Below are positions 1 through 6,804 of a stretch of DNA of 7,668 bases, piece after piece; the stretch's first letter is position 1, and each line of letters begins with the position of its first letter. The stretch lies in contig JAFRZS010000231.1 of NCBI GenBank assembly GCA_017442445.1, forward strand, positions 1 to 7,668, written 5' to 3'. The notes below the pieces were generated by a model, which saw nothing but the letters and a program-made list of their open reading frames with translations, ran no database searches and was not told the DNA's origin. Source of the DNA: Clostridia bacterium (GTDB taxonomy: Bacteria; Bacillota; Clostridia; Oscillospirales; Acutalibacteraceae). Both the position numbers and the translations under genes were made by a program.

Positions 1-2
1 CA

Positions 3-1499
3 AAAGAGTGGCAGAAAAATTTAAAAATTTTGCATTTTCTCTGTACAAATGCGATAATTTTTGATACAATATGTTCTGCGACCGAAGAAAGACAGAAAGA
101 AGCTATTGAACTTTCTAAAGAATGTCAGCTGATGGTCATCATCGGAGGGCGTACAAGCTCAAATACTGCAAAACTGAAAGCGGTATGTGAGGAAAATTGT
201 CAGACCGTTCTTATTGAAACTGCGGACGAGTTAAATCAATATGACTTAAACGGTTATGACACGGTCGGTGTTACTGCGGGCGCATCGACGCCTGCGTGCA
301 TAATAAAGGAGGTACTTGAAACCATGTCCGAAACAGTAAAAGAGCAAAACATTCCTGAAGTCGAGGCGACTGAAAAATCTGCAGAAGAGGCTTCTTTTGA
401 AGCGCTTCTTGAAGAGTCATTGAGCGCAATGAACTCTGACCAAAAAGTTAAGGGAGTAGTCATGGGTATCACACCGTCGGAAATCCAGGTTGATATCGGC
501 AGAAAACATGCCGGTTATGTTCCGATGGACGAATACAGCAACGATCCTACAGCTGATGCTACAAAAGAACTTAAGATCGGTGACGAAATTGACCTTATCA
601 TCATGAAAACAAATGATCAGGAAGGAACAGTAATGCTCTCGAAGCGTCGTTTTGATTCAATCGGTGCATGGTTGAAGGTTGTTGAAGCCCAAGAAACCGG
701 TGAGATACTTGAGGGTGTAGTTACAGAAGTTATCCGTGGTGGTCTTCTCGTAACTTCAAACGGAGCAAGAGTATTTGTTCCTGCATCACAGGCAACAGTA
801 TCCAGAAACGTAGAGTTGGAGGATTTACTCAAAACTAAGGTACGTTTCAAGGTTATGGAAATCAACAAGCAGAGACGTCGTGCAGTTGGTTCAATCAAGA
901 CAGTTCTTATTGAAGAACGTAAGGCTGCTTCTGAAGCATTATGGGCAAACCTTGCAGAAGAGCAGGTTTACACAGGTGTTGTTAAGTCAATGACAGCATA
1001 CGGCGCATTTGTTGATATCGGCGGCGTTGACGGTATGATACATATTTCTGAGCTTTCATGGAAGCGTATTAAGCATCCTTCAGAAATCGTTAATATCGGC
1101 GATACAGTTGAAGTATTCATCAAAGCACTTGACAGAGAGAAAGGAAAGATTTCTCTCGGATTCAAGAAGGCTGAAGATAATCCGTGGGAAATTCTTCGTC
1201 GTGACTATCCTGTTGACACAGTTGTTGATGCAAAAATCGTAGGAATGACAACATTCGGTGCATTCGCACAGATCATTCCCGGCATTGACGGTCTTATTCA
1301 CATTTCACAGATCGCTGACAGACGCATTGAAAAGCCTGCTGATGTTCTTGAAGTTGGTGAAGTTGTTAAGGCTAAGATCACAGCTATTGACTTTGACAAG
1401 AAACGCGTAAGCCTTTCTATCCGTGCTCTTATTGAGCCCAAGGAAGAAGTTGTTGAAGAAGCTGTTGAAGAAGCTGCAGAAGATACAACAGAAGAATAA
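3..1499 (+). CDS. ispH-rpsA: IspH (HMBPP reductase) C-terminal part fused to four-domain ribosomal protein S1; 5' partial
   Basis: The open frame runs in from the left edge, so the true start is outside the window; the TTG at 30 lies inside conserved IspH sequence and is not a start. IspH reduces HMBPP to IPP and DMAPP in the MEP pathway using a 4Fe-4S cluster. The visible part, about 107 residues, has the motif FDTICSATEERQ with the third cluster cysteine, GGRTSSNT with the substrate-binding Ser/Asn, and the late GVTAGAST motif. The first two cluster cysteines would lie upstream. Four S1 (OB-fold) domains follow, at about nt 444-654, 699-897, 957-1170 and 1212-1422. The third and fourth are the most canonical (TAYGAFVDIGGVDGMIHISELSW; TTFGAFAQI...DGLIHISQI). 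An acidic Glu-rich tail ends the protein. This IspH-S1 fusion is known in Clostridia. The S1 half probably binds mRNA at the ribosome. A terminator follows. Confidence 0.95.
   Translation, partial: KEWQKNLKILHFLCTNAIIFDTICSATEERQKEAIELSKECQLMVIIGGRTSSNTAKLKAVCEENCQTVLIETADELNQYDLNGYDTVGVTAGASTPACIIKEVLETMSETVKEQNIPEVEATEKSAEEASFEALLEESLSAMNSDQKVKGVVMGITPSEIQVDIGRKHAGYVPMDEYSNDPTADATKELKIGDEIDLIIMKTNDQEGTVMLSKRRFDSIGAWLKVVEAQETGEILEGVVTEVIRGGLLVTSNGARVFVPASQATVSRNVELEDLLKTKVRFKVMEINKQRRRAVGSIKTVLIEERKAASEALWANLAEEQVYTGVVKSMTAYGAFVDIGGVDGMIHISELSWKRIKHPSEIVNIGDTVEVFIKALDREKGKISLGFKKAEDNPWEILRRDYPVDTVVDAKIVGMTTFGAFAQIIPGIDGLIHISQIADRRIEKPADVLEVGEVVKAKITAIDFDKKRVSLSIRALIEPKEEVVEEAVEEAAEDTTEE
305..326 (+). 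promoter_or_regulatory. Internal Shine-Dalgarno and ATG at the IspH/S1 junction
   Basis: AAAGGAGGT lies at 305-313 and an in-frame ATG at 324-326, 10 bases after the end of the motif. This is exactly where the IspH homology ends (GVTAGASTPACIIKEV) and the linker to the first S1 domain begins (MSETVKEQ). Starting here would give a free S1 protein of 391 residues. The motif also encodes Lys-Glu-Val of the IspH C-terminus, so chance is possible. Spacing is a little long but within the usable range. Internal initiation is inferred, not shown. Confidence 0.45.
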
Positions 1500-1507
1500 T
1501 ATTTTGA

Positions 1508-1529
1508 GGTTTGCATAAAAGTGCAAACT
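1508..1529 (+). other. Small hairpin just after the IspH-S1 stop codon
   Basis: GTTTGCA at 1509-1515 pairs with TGCAAAC at 1522-1528 around a six-base loop (TAAAAG), with an additional G·U closing pair. The 9-mer TGCATAAAA occurs at 1512-1520 and again at 1529-1537. No U-tract follows, so by itself it is not a terminator. It may protect the mRNA 3' end or be chance in AT-rich DNA. Confidence 0.3.
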
Positions 1530-1548
1530 GCATAAAATAAGACAAGTC

Positions 1549-1587
1549 AAGAGGTTCTTGCAAGTAATATGCTTGTAAGAACCTCTT
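1549..1587 (+). terminator. Rho-independent terminator of ispH-rpsA
   Basis: A 16-bp stem is formed by 1549-1564 (starting AAGAGGTTCTT) and 1572-1587 (ending AGAACCTCTT), with a single G·U wobble pair and a seven-base loop TAATATG. It is followed by the U-rich but interrupted run AATATTTATGTTTATCCCTTTT. It lies 50 bases after the stop codon of the upstream gene and before the promoter of the next one, which is the expected place for a terminator. The tail is weaker than usual because its U run is broken. Confidence 0.8.
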
Positions 1588-1731
1588 AATATTTATGTTT
1601 ATCCCTTTTGCGATTTTACATTTTGGGAATTTATTTAATTTTAATGAAAACAATTTCAGATAAAATAAATCTGAAGCATAATAATTTTTTTGAAAATCAA
1701 AGAAAAAATTTAATAATAATTCTTGAAAATG

Positions 1732-1760
1732 TTTACAAAACACAAAAAATCTGTTATTAT
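1732..1760 (+). promoter_or_regulatory. SigA-type extended -10 promoter of the large secreted protein
   Basis: -35 TTTACA is at 1732-1737 and -10 TATTAT at 1755-1760, with a 17-base spacer and a TG dinucleotide one base upstream of the -10 (1752-1753). A transcription start near 1767 is predicted, giving a leader of about 66 bases before the ATG. The surrounding DNA is very AT-rich, so a chance match must be allowed for, but the position between a terminator and a strong ribosome binding site supports it. Confidence 0.7.
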
Positions 1761-1819
1761 AAATGTAAGTATATACATAGTTTCATTATTGTGTATAAGT
1801 CTTTTAATTATGATCTTTT

Positions 1820-1827
1820 AGGAGGAG
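1820..1827 (+). promoter_or_regulatory. Ribosome binding site that fixes the start at 1833
   Basis: AGGAGGAG at 1820-1827 is a near-perfect Shine-Dalgarno sequence; its GGAGG core is 7 bases from ATG 1833-1835. The reading frame stays open upstream to a TTG at 1608, but that extension runs through the promoter and the AT-rich spacer and lacks a ribosome binding site. The ATG at 1833 is followed at once by a signal peptide. Confidence 0.9.
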
Positions 1828-1832
1828 ATTAT

Positions 1833-4800
1833 ATGTTATTAAAGATTCTTGCATTTTTCGTATCGCTGACAATGATGGTGACTTCAACACCGCTTTATGC
1901 TGTTGTTGAAGAACTTGGTGACATTATCGGAAATGTAGCAACAGACTCTGTTGAACCATCTGATAGTGAATTCGACATGGAAGTTGTTACGGACGAAGAT
2001 TTTTCTGCATTCGTAGCAATAGCACCCAGAATTCCTTTGAAATCGGGAAATTTCATTAGCGGCACTCCGGTTACAGTTACATCTGACCGCGCTCTTGATT
2101 CAATATCAATTTCTGCCGATTCGGGTATGAAACTTTCGTCATCCTATACTACATCAGTTGAAGGTACGGAAGATTTAACCAAGTATGTTTACAAGTACAC
2201 GGTTACAGGCGGTACATACAGCGGATCATCTGCTGTTACTATTACTGCAAACTGCACTTCTGGAACAACTACAAAAACTATAAAAACTACAACTAATGTT
2301 GTTAAATCTCCGATAAGCACAGGAGCATTGAAATTCGAGTTTGATCTTTCATACAAAAGACAGGATTCATGGGGTAGTGTTACATCTAATCCTATTTTGG
2401 AATACTCTCTTACAGTATCAGGTTTGCACAAGGTATCCACATCTTCAGTATACCGTAAGTCTGCCGGTAACAGATCATCAGATAACTATGATTCAAAGAC
2501 TTGGGAGCTGAATTTCGGAGATATTTCTTCCACATACAACGGAAGATTTTACTATGACAAGAACACAAGCAACACAATTGGTAAAGATTACGGCGCAACA
2601 ACTCTTTCAACAGTCAGATTTTCAATTTACAATCCGACTAATGTTATGAGTGAAGAGGGTGACGGTACTCCTGACGGTAAAGCTGTAAGATTCACTGCTA
2701 ACTATGAAGATTATATGAGACCTGATACAGGTTTTGCGTATAAATCGATCGATCTTCTTACAATGGATACGCCCGGTACGGTTGAATACTATCTTGCATC
2801 TGCTCCGTACTCAGCATACAATTCAAACGGTATTGATACAGTTAAGTACAACACAACAGGTGTTGCGAGTTGTACAAACTCCAGTTCTGCAATTTATGCT
2901 AAATATACATTTGCTATTACATATGAGTGGGTTGACACTACAGAGCTTTGGAATATTTATAAAGCAGAAAATACACTCAACAGATTTACATACACGGATT
3001 TATATAAAGAAGCTGACTCTGACGCTTGGGCTGATTATCTTGAAGCATATGATAATGCTGTTGTAATCCTTGCCGGTGGTTATTCACAGTCTTCAATCGA
3101 TTCGGCAGCAAAAGCCTTAGTTGAAGCAGTTCAGAATCTCAAAACAAAAGTTATTTATGATAAAAACGGCAGCACAGGTAATTGTGAAGCATATGATTAT
3201 TTAAATATTTATTCTGACATTTCAGTAACAGCAAGTCGCATTCAGGCTCCTGTTTATATCTACAATAATGCTGAATTAACATCCTATTCCGAACTTGTAA
3301 AAACGGGATATCTCTGTCAGGGCTGGGCTATGGACAGCGCATCAAAGCAGGGAGTTTCGGTTTTGACAATACCTGAATCGGCAACTAAAACTCCGATTAA
3401 ACTCTATGCTGCGTGGTCATCAGTCAACTATACTGTTGTATATAATGCAAATAAACCTGCAGGCTCTGCAATTGTCGGTACTGTTGAAAGTCAGGAATGC
3501 TATTATGACCAGGTATATACATACAGAGCTAACAATTATATCGTAACAAACTACAAGTTTGAAGGTTGGAATACAAAATCCGACGGCAGCGGAACAATGG
3601 TAAATCCCGGAGATAGATTTTATAATCTCAGCACAACAGGCGGCATTGTAAATCTCTACGCTATATGGAGAATGGATGCAGTAAGCGTTATCTTTAACAT
3701 CAATCTACCTGTAGGAGTTTCTGCGACAACAAGCGGTTTTACAGAAAACACAACTATGGAGTATGACATCGGTCAAAATGTTGACCTCACAAGCTTCACG
3801 ATGGATTCTGTCGGATATAAGCATATAGGATGGTCGACTCAGAGTAGTGCCACAACACCGACATATACTGATAATTTCACTGTTCCTCAGTCGGGAATTA
3901 CACTTTACGCTGTATGGCAGAAGAAGACGATTGTAGTAAACTATGCACTCACAGGCGGCGAGTTGCTCGAAGGTGATTATACAGGCAACAACGAACTTGT
4001 AGAATACAACGGTATTGTTGATCTTCCTTTGAACAGTGAAATTAAAAGAAGCGGTTACAGATTGTCCGGTTGGATATGTAGTCTTGACAATAAGGTATAT
4101 TCCAGAAATTACACAGTACCAAACACAAACACTACAACAGTAACATTTACAGCTGAATGGACATATAAAACCACAAGAATTTATCTTCATGACAACAACC
4201 AAGAACTTGTTGATACACAGAGAGGTATCTCAGGTACATATACTAATCCGATTGACAAATCGAAGTTCACAGATCCGGCTATTACAGATGATGTAAGCGG
4301 TTTAGTCTTCACAGGTTGGTATGTAAAAGAAGGCACAACGTATGTTAAATACGATATTCCGGCAACATTCCCTGCAGAAGACTTACATCTTTATGCAGGT
4401 TGGCAGATGGTTGAATTGTTTGAAGCAATGCAATCAGTTCCTGCGGATATATATTCTGAATTAAACGGCGATCCGTATTATCTCTATTCAAAAGATGCGA
4501 AGGATGCAGTGCTTAGCGCACTTGAAGATGCAGAAGAAATATACGGCATAAACGGTATAATCTTCAATCCTACAGATTTAAGAATCGCAAATCTTACAAC
4601 CGAGAACCTGAATATAGCTTTGTTGGGACTCAGCCAAAAATTTGCTGACTATTCACAGGTTAAGATTTATCAGACTTATTATCAGGAAATAATCACTGCA
4701 ACACATGAATTTTGTGATGACGATGGCGTAATCCATTCCGGTGTTTCTGATGAATATTTCACACCCGAAACATTCAATGCATTCAAAGAAGCAAACGATG

Positions 4801-6674
4801 TTGTATATAGCGGATTAAAAACATCTGAGCAGTCAATTGTTGACGGTTGGGCTGCAGATCTTAAAGCAACATATGAAGCTCTTGAGCTTAAGAAGGCTGA
4901 TTACTCACAGTTGTATAAGTATTATGAAATCTGTTATGAACTCAACGGTAGTGATACAGAAGTATTCAATGAAGAAAGCGATGGAAATAAATATTATTCT
5001 GACGGTTGGGCAGAATTCTTTGATTTGGTATGGAATGTAGCGAAAGCTGAATGTGAAGAAGGCAGAGATATGTCCTATCAGAGTGTAATTGACGATTATG
5101 TTTTGATGCTTGAAGAAACATATAATATGATGCAGTTAAGAGCTCCTGACTTCTCAGCTTTCACTGAAGAATTACAGATAAGCGCAAATAACATCAACGC
5201 ACAGAGTTCAACATATGAGAACTCATACAGAGGTTTTGTAGTTGATGCTTTGATGTTGATAATCAGCGCTCAGAACAATGGTGAATTATCACTCAAAAAT
5301 GATCAGGATTATGTTGATGGCTTAATTTCTGATCTCAAAGAGCTTATAAACAATCCTGTTTATAAAAGCTACACTATAACATTCCACTATAATGGTTATC
5401 TTGGTGAAAGTCTTAGCGATATTTTTGATATTGCGACATTACCTTGTAATGAAAGCATAGCTTCAGCTGCACCTTATTACTCACCTGTAAGAGATGGTTA
5501 TATCTTCTTAGGTTGGTACACGACAGCAGAAGATACAGCAGACGAAATCGGAAGAAAGATAGATTTCGAAACAACAACAGAGTTGATGGGCACAGCTGAC
5601 AGAGATATCTATGCAAGATGGGAAATGACAGACAGTGGCTTTGTGCTTAATGTAAAAGGAACAAATGCAACAATCAAAGTAGGCTTCTATGAAGATGAGC
5701 TTGTAAACCAAGGAATCGAATATGTAAACAATAATGTATTCCGTGGAACACCGGTGGTACTTAAAGCGGAAGCAACAGTAAATAACGCTGAGTTCTTATA
5801 CTGGGCTGATGCAAACGGAAGAATTGTATCGACAAAGGCAGAATACAGTTTCATATTAGTAGCGGATACAAAGCTTGAAGCTGTATATTCTGAAGGCACA
5901 GAGAGTGATACATATAAAGTGATTTTTGTAGATGGTGTAACTAATAAGATATTAGAAACACAGACGGTCACAGCAAACACAAGAGCGCAGAAACCCACAC
6001 TTATAAATCACGAAGGATACAAGTTTACAAAGTATAGCGAAAGTCTTAATATTACAAAAGATACAGTAATCTATGCCGAGTATGAAACAGCAAATGAGAA
6101 GTACACGGTAACAGTAAAGAACGAAAAGGGAACATTAAATCCTACAGGCGAATACGAATACAATACAAGAGTAACAGTAAGCCTTAAGGAAACAGAAATT
6201 CCCGAGGGTAAATACTTTGCAGGCTGGACCCTTGACGGAGGAAATACAGTAGCAAGCTATGAATTAGCATATACATTCTATGTATATGGAAATGCAGAGG
6301 TAGAAGCGCTGTTTGCCGATATGGAAACAGAGAAGATATCAACAGTTACGATATCGACAAACAAAACAGAAAACGCAGTAGCATTCATGGTAACGAGAGA
6401 AATAACAGAAGGCGAATTCTTCCTCTCATCAGGTTTACTGATAACAAAAGATAAAGCGAACGCAACAGAAGATACATTGACACTTGATAATGAAAGTGAA
6501 AACGAAGAAATCAAGAATTTCACAACAATAAAGAATGACAAATCAGGTCAATATAAACTGACAGTATCTTCAACAAGTGGCGCAGAATACTATGCAAGAG
6601 GCTATATAGTTTACAAAGATGCTGACGGCAAGATTCAAATTAAGTACACAGAAATTCTTAATGTTGTAATCTGA
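1833..6674 (+). CDS. Large secreted multi-domain protein with InlB-type B-repeats and FIVAR-like modules
   Basis: The 1613-residue product begins with a signal peptide (MLLKILAFFVSLTMMVTS, likely cut after TPLYA near residue 23). The order is: Ig-like beta-rich N-terminal region (about 50-370); FIVAR-like helical module (about 372-440); five tandem InlB/Listeria-Bacteroides repeats (about 440-859), each with a G-[YF]-x-x-x-G-W core and a [LF]-x-A-x-W end such as LYAVW; a helical block (about 860-1180) containing three repeats that begin ADYS/PDFS; another InlB repeat (about 1181-1265); three more divergent InlB-like units (about 1266-1498); and an unassigned C-terminal domain (about 1505-1613). 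I see no LPxTG motif, SLH or dockerin module, or C-terminal membrane segment, so it is either released or held non-covalently. Such repeats are typical of adhesins and cell-surface proteins of gut Firmicutes. A binding role is inferred and the ligand is unknown. It has its own promoter and a terminator, so it is probably monocistronic. Confidence 0.9.
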   Translation: MLLKILAFFVSLTMMVTSTPLYAVVEELGDIIGNVATDSVEPSDSEFDMEVVTDEDFSAFVAIAPRIPLKSGNFISGTPVTVTSDRALDSISISADSGMKLSSSYTTSVEGTEDLTKYVYKYTVTGGTYSGSSAVTITANCTSGTTTKTIKTTTNVVKSPISTGALKFEFDLSYKRQDSWGSVTSNPILEYSLTVSGLHKVSTSSVYRKSAGNRSSDNYDSKTWELNFGDISSTYNGRFYYDKNTSNTIGKDYGATTLSTVRFSIYNPTNVMSEEGDGTPDGKAVRFTANYEDYMRPDTGFAYKSIDLLTMDTPGTVEYYLASAPYSAYNSNGIDTVKYNTTGVASCTNSSSAIYAKYTFAITYEWVDTTELWNIYKAENTLNRFTYTDLYKEADSDAWADYLEAYDNAVVILAGGYSQSSIDSAAKALVEAVQNLKTKVIYDKNGSTGNCEAYDYLNIYSDISVTASRIQAPVYIYNNAELTSYSELVKTGYLCQGWAMDSASKQGVSVLTIPESATKTPIKLYAAWSSVNYTVVYNANKPAGSAIVGTVESQECYYDQVYTYRANNYIVTNYKFEGWNTKSDGSGTMVNPGDRFYNLSTTGGIVNLYAIWRMDAVSVIFNINLPVGVSATTSGFTENTTMEYDIGQNVDLTSFTMDSVGYKHIGWSTQSSATTPTYTDNFTVPQSGITLYAVWQKKTIVVNYALTGGELLEGDYTGNNELVEYNGIVDLPLNSEIKRSGYRLSGWICSLDNKVYSRNYTVPNTNTTTVTFTAEWTYKTTRIYLHDNNQELVDTQRGISGTYTNPIDKSKFTDPAITDDVSGLVFTGWYVKEGTTYVKYDIPATFPAEDLHLYAGWQMVELFEAMQSVPADIYSELNGDPYYLYSKDAKDAVLSALEDAEEIYGINGIIFNPTDLRIANLTTENLNIALLGLSQKFADYSQVKIYQTYYQEIITATHEFCDDDGVIHSGVSDEYFTPETFNAFKEANDVVYSGLKTSEQSIVDGWAADLKATYEALELKKADYSQLYKYYEICYELNGSDTEVFNEESDGNKYYSDGWAEFFDLVWNVAKAECEEGRDMSYQSVIDDYVLMLEETYNMMQLRAPDFSAFTEELQISANNINAQSSTYENSYRGFVVDALMLIISAQNNGELSLKNDQDYVDGLISDLKELINNPVYKSYTITFHYNGYLGESLSDIFDIATLPCNESIASAAPYYSPVRDGYIFLGWYTTAEDTADEIGRKIDFETTTELMGTADRDIYARWEMTDSGFVLNVKGTNATIKVGFYEDELVNQGIEYVNNNVFRGTPVVLKAEATVNNAEFLYWADANGRIVSTKAEYSFILVADTKLEAVYSEGTESDTYKVIFVDGVTNKILETQTVTANTRAQKPTLINHEGYKFTKYSESLNITKDTVIYAEYETANEKYTVTVKNEKGTLNPTGEYEYNTRVTVSLKETEIPEGKYFAGWTLDGGNTVASYELAYTFYVYGNAEVEALFADMETEKISTVTISTNKTENAVAFMVTREITEGEFFLSSGLLITKDKANATEDTLTLDNESENEEIKNFTTIKNDKSGQYKLTVSSTSGAEYYARGYIVYKDADGKIQIKYTEILNVVI
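2946..3150 (+). other. FIVAR-like helical module (encoded)
   Basis: Residues about 372-440 of the large protein read as a helical unit: an aromatic/acidic start (LWNIYKAEN), then DAWADYLEAYDNAVVILAGG, then SIDSAAKALVEAVQNLK. The pattern W-x3-L-x2-[AY]-x-x-A-x-x-[VI]-L followed by a VD/ID-x-A-x-x-L-x-x-A-x-x-L helix matches FIVAR modules, which occur as stalks or sugar-binding helpers in surface proteins. It directly precedes the first InlB-type repeat. Confidence 0.65.
3151..4413 (+). repeat. Five tandem InlB-type (Listeria-Bacteroides) B-repeats (encoded)
   Basis: Five consecutive beta-grasp-like units of roughly 80-90 residues run end to end: about 3151-3423, 3424-3675, 3676-3924, 3925-4170 and 4171-4413. 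Each opens with a Tyr/Val-rich strand (for example YTVVYNANKP), has a central aromatic-Gly-Trp core (LCQGW, KFEGW, KHIGW, RLSGW, VFTGW), and closes with LYAAW, LYAIW, LYAVW, FTAEW or LYAGW. They are diverged in DNA sequence, so this is an old repeat array rather than a recent expansion. Such arrays usually act as stalks or protein-interaction spacers. Confidence 0.85.
4644..5373 (+). repeat. Three helical repeats of about 80 residues (encoded)
   Basis: Units start at nt 4644 (ADYSQVKIYQTYYQ), 4896 (ADYSQLYKYYEICYE) and 5145 (PDFSAFTEELQISA), that is about residues 938, 1022 and 1105. Each continues with an aromatic-rich middle (FNAFKEAND; WAEFFDLVW; YRGFVVDAL) and a closing helix with a D-x-x-x-x-x-L pattern (VDGWAADLKATYEAL; IDDYVLMLEETYNMM; VDGLISDLKELINN). 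The architecture is FIVAR-like but diverged. The stretch 4414-4643 may hold a further degenerate unit. The block separates two groups of InlB-type repeats. Confidence 0.6.
5374..6330 (+). repeat. Second group of InlB-like and divergent InlB repeats (encoded)
   Basis: A canonical unit at about 5374-5628 (YTITFHYNG ... YIFLGWYTT ... IYARW) is followed by three less regular units: about 5629-5898 (ending LEAVYSEG), 5910-6090 (TYKVIFVDG ... VIYAEYE) and 6094-6330 (YTVTVKNEKG ... YFAGWTLDGG ... VEALFAD). The later units resemble the divergent InlB B-repeat family, in which the final Trp is replaced by Tyr or Phe. The assignment of the last three is tentative. Confidence 0.6.
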
Positions 6675-6679
6675 TTAAA

Positions 6680-6721
6680 TTAAAAGGAGATGTAAAACAA
6701 AAGTTTTACATCTCCTTTTAA
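6680..6721. terminator. Bidirectional rho-independent terminator between convergent genes
   Basis: An inverted repeat of 19 bp without mismatch spans 6680-6698 and 6703-6721 around an AAAA loop. The G/C-containing core GGAGATGTAAAAC/GTTTTACATCTCC is flanked by AAAA on the left and TTTT on the right, so on either strand the core hairpin is followed by a short U run. It starts 5 bases after the stop of the large secreted protein and lies about 84 bases past the stop of the convergent regulator, so it can serve both. Confidence 0.88.
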
Positions 6722-6804
6722 CTGTATAAAAAGTATATATAAAATTTAACATAGTAATTGCTAAGCGATTCTTAATTTTTATGTGTTATATAGTTTGTAG
6801 GATA

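Noticed and set aside
30..32. TTG as the start of the IspH-S1 gene
   Set aside because: The frame continues to the left edge with IspH-like residues (KEWQKNLKILHFLCTNA), and the TTG is inside conserved sequence without a ribosome binding site.
1655..1675. Hairpin TTCAGAT-N7-ATCTGAA followed by a T-run at 1685-1691, considered as a second terminator
   Set aside because: The stem is only 7 bp and AT-rich, and nine bases separate it from the T-run. The hairpin at 1549-1587 already explains termination.
1429..1743. Minus-strand open frame of about 100 codons across the spacer after ispH-rpsA
   Set aside because: It runs through the acidic-tail coding region and both hairpins; its Leu/Gln- and Phe-rich product reflects the reverse complement of GAA/GAAG codons and AT-rich DNA.
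1767..1819. Possible riboswitch or attenuator in the leader of the large secreted protein gene
   Set aside because: The leader is only about 66 bases, very AT-rich, and has just a weak TATAC/GTATA pairing. No conserved riboswitch core or terminator is visible.
1608..1832. 75-residue N-terminal extension of the large secreted protein from a TTG at 1608
   Set aside because: It crosses the predicted promoter, is Asn/Lys/Ile-rich like translated spacer DNA, has no ribosome binding site, and would bury the signal peptide that starts at 1833.
3705..4202. 165-codon open frame on the minus strand
   Set aside because: It lies wholly antisense within the InlB-repeat region, is Cys/Ser-rich with no recognisable motif, and has no promoter or ribosome binding site. 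It is a shadow of the real gene.
3151..4413. Tandem repeats considered as a recent DNA duplication or phase-variable array
   Set aside because: The repeats are recognisable only at protein level; the DNA copies are widely diverged and differ in length, so slippage or recent expansion is not supported.
5687..5998. Minus-strand open frame of about 100 codons
   Set aside because: It is antisense to the divergent InlB repeats, the product is low-complexity Ser/Val/Ala without domains, and no start signals are seen.
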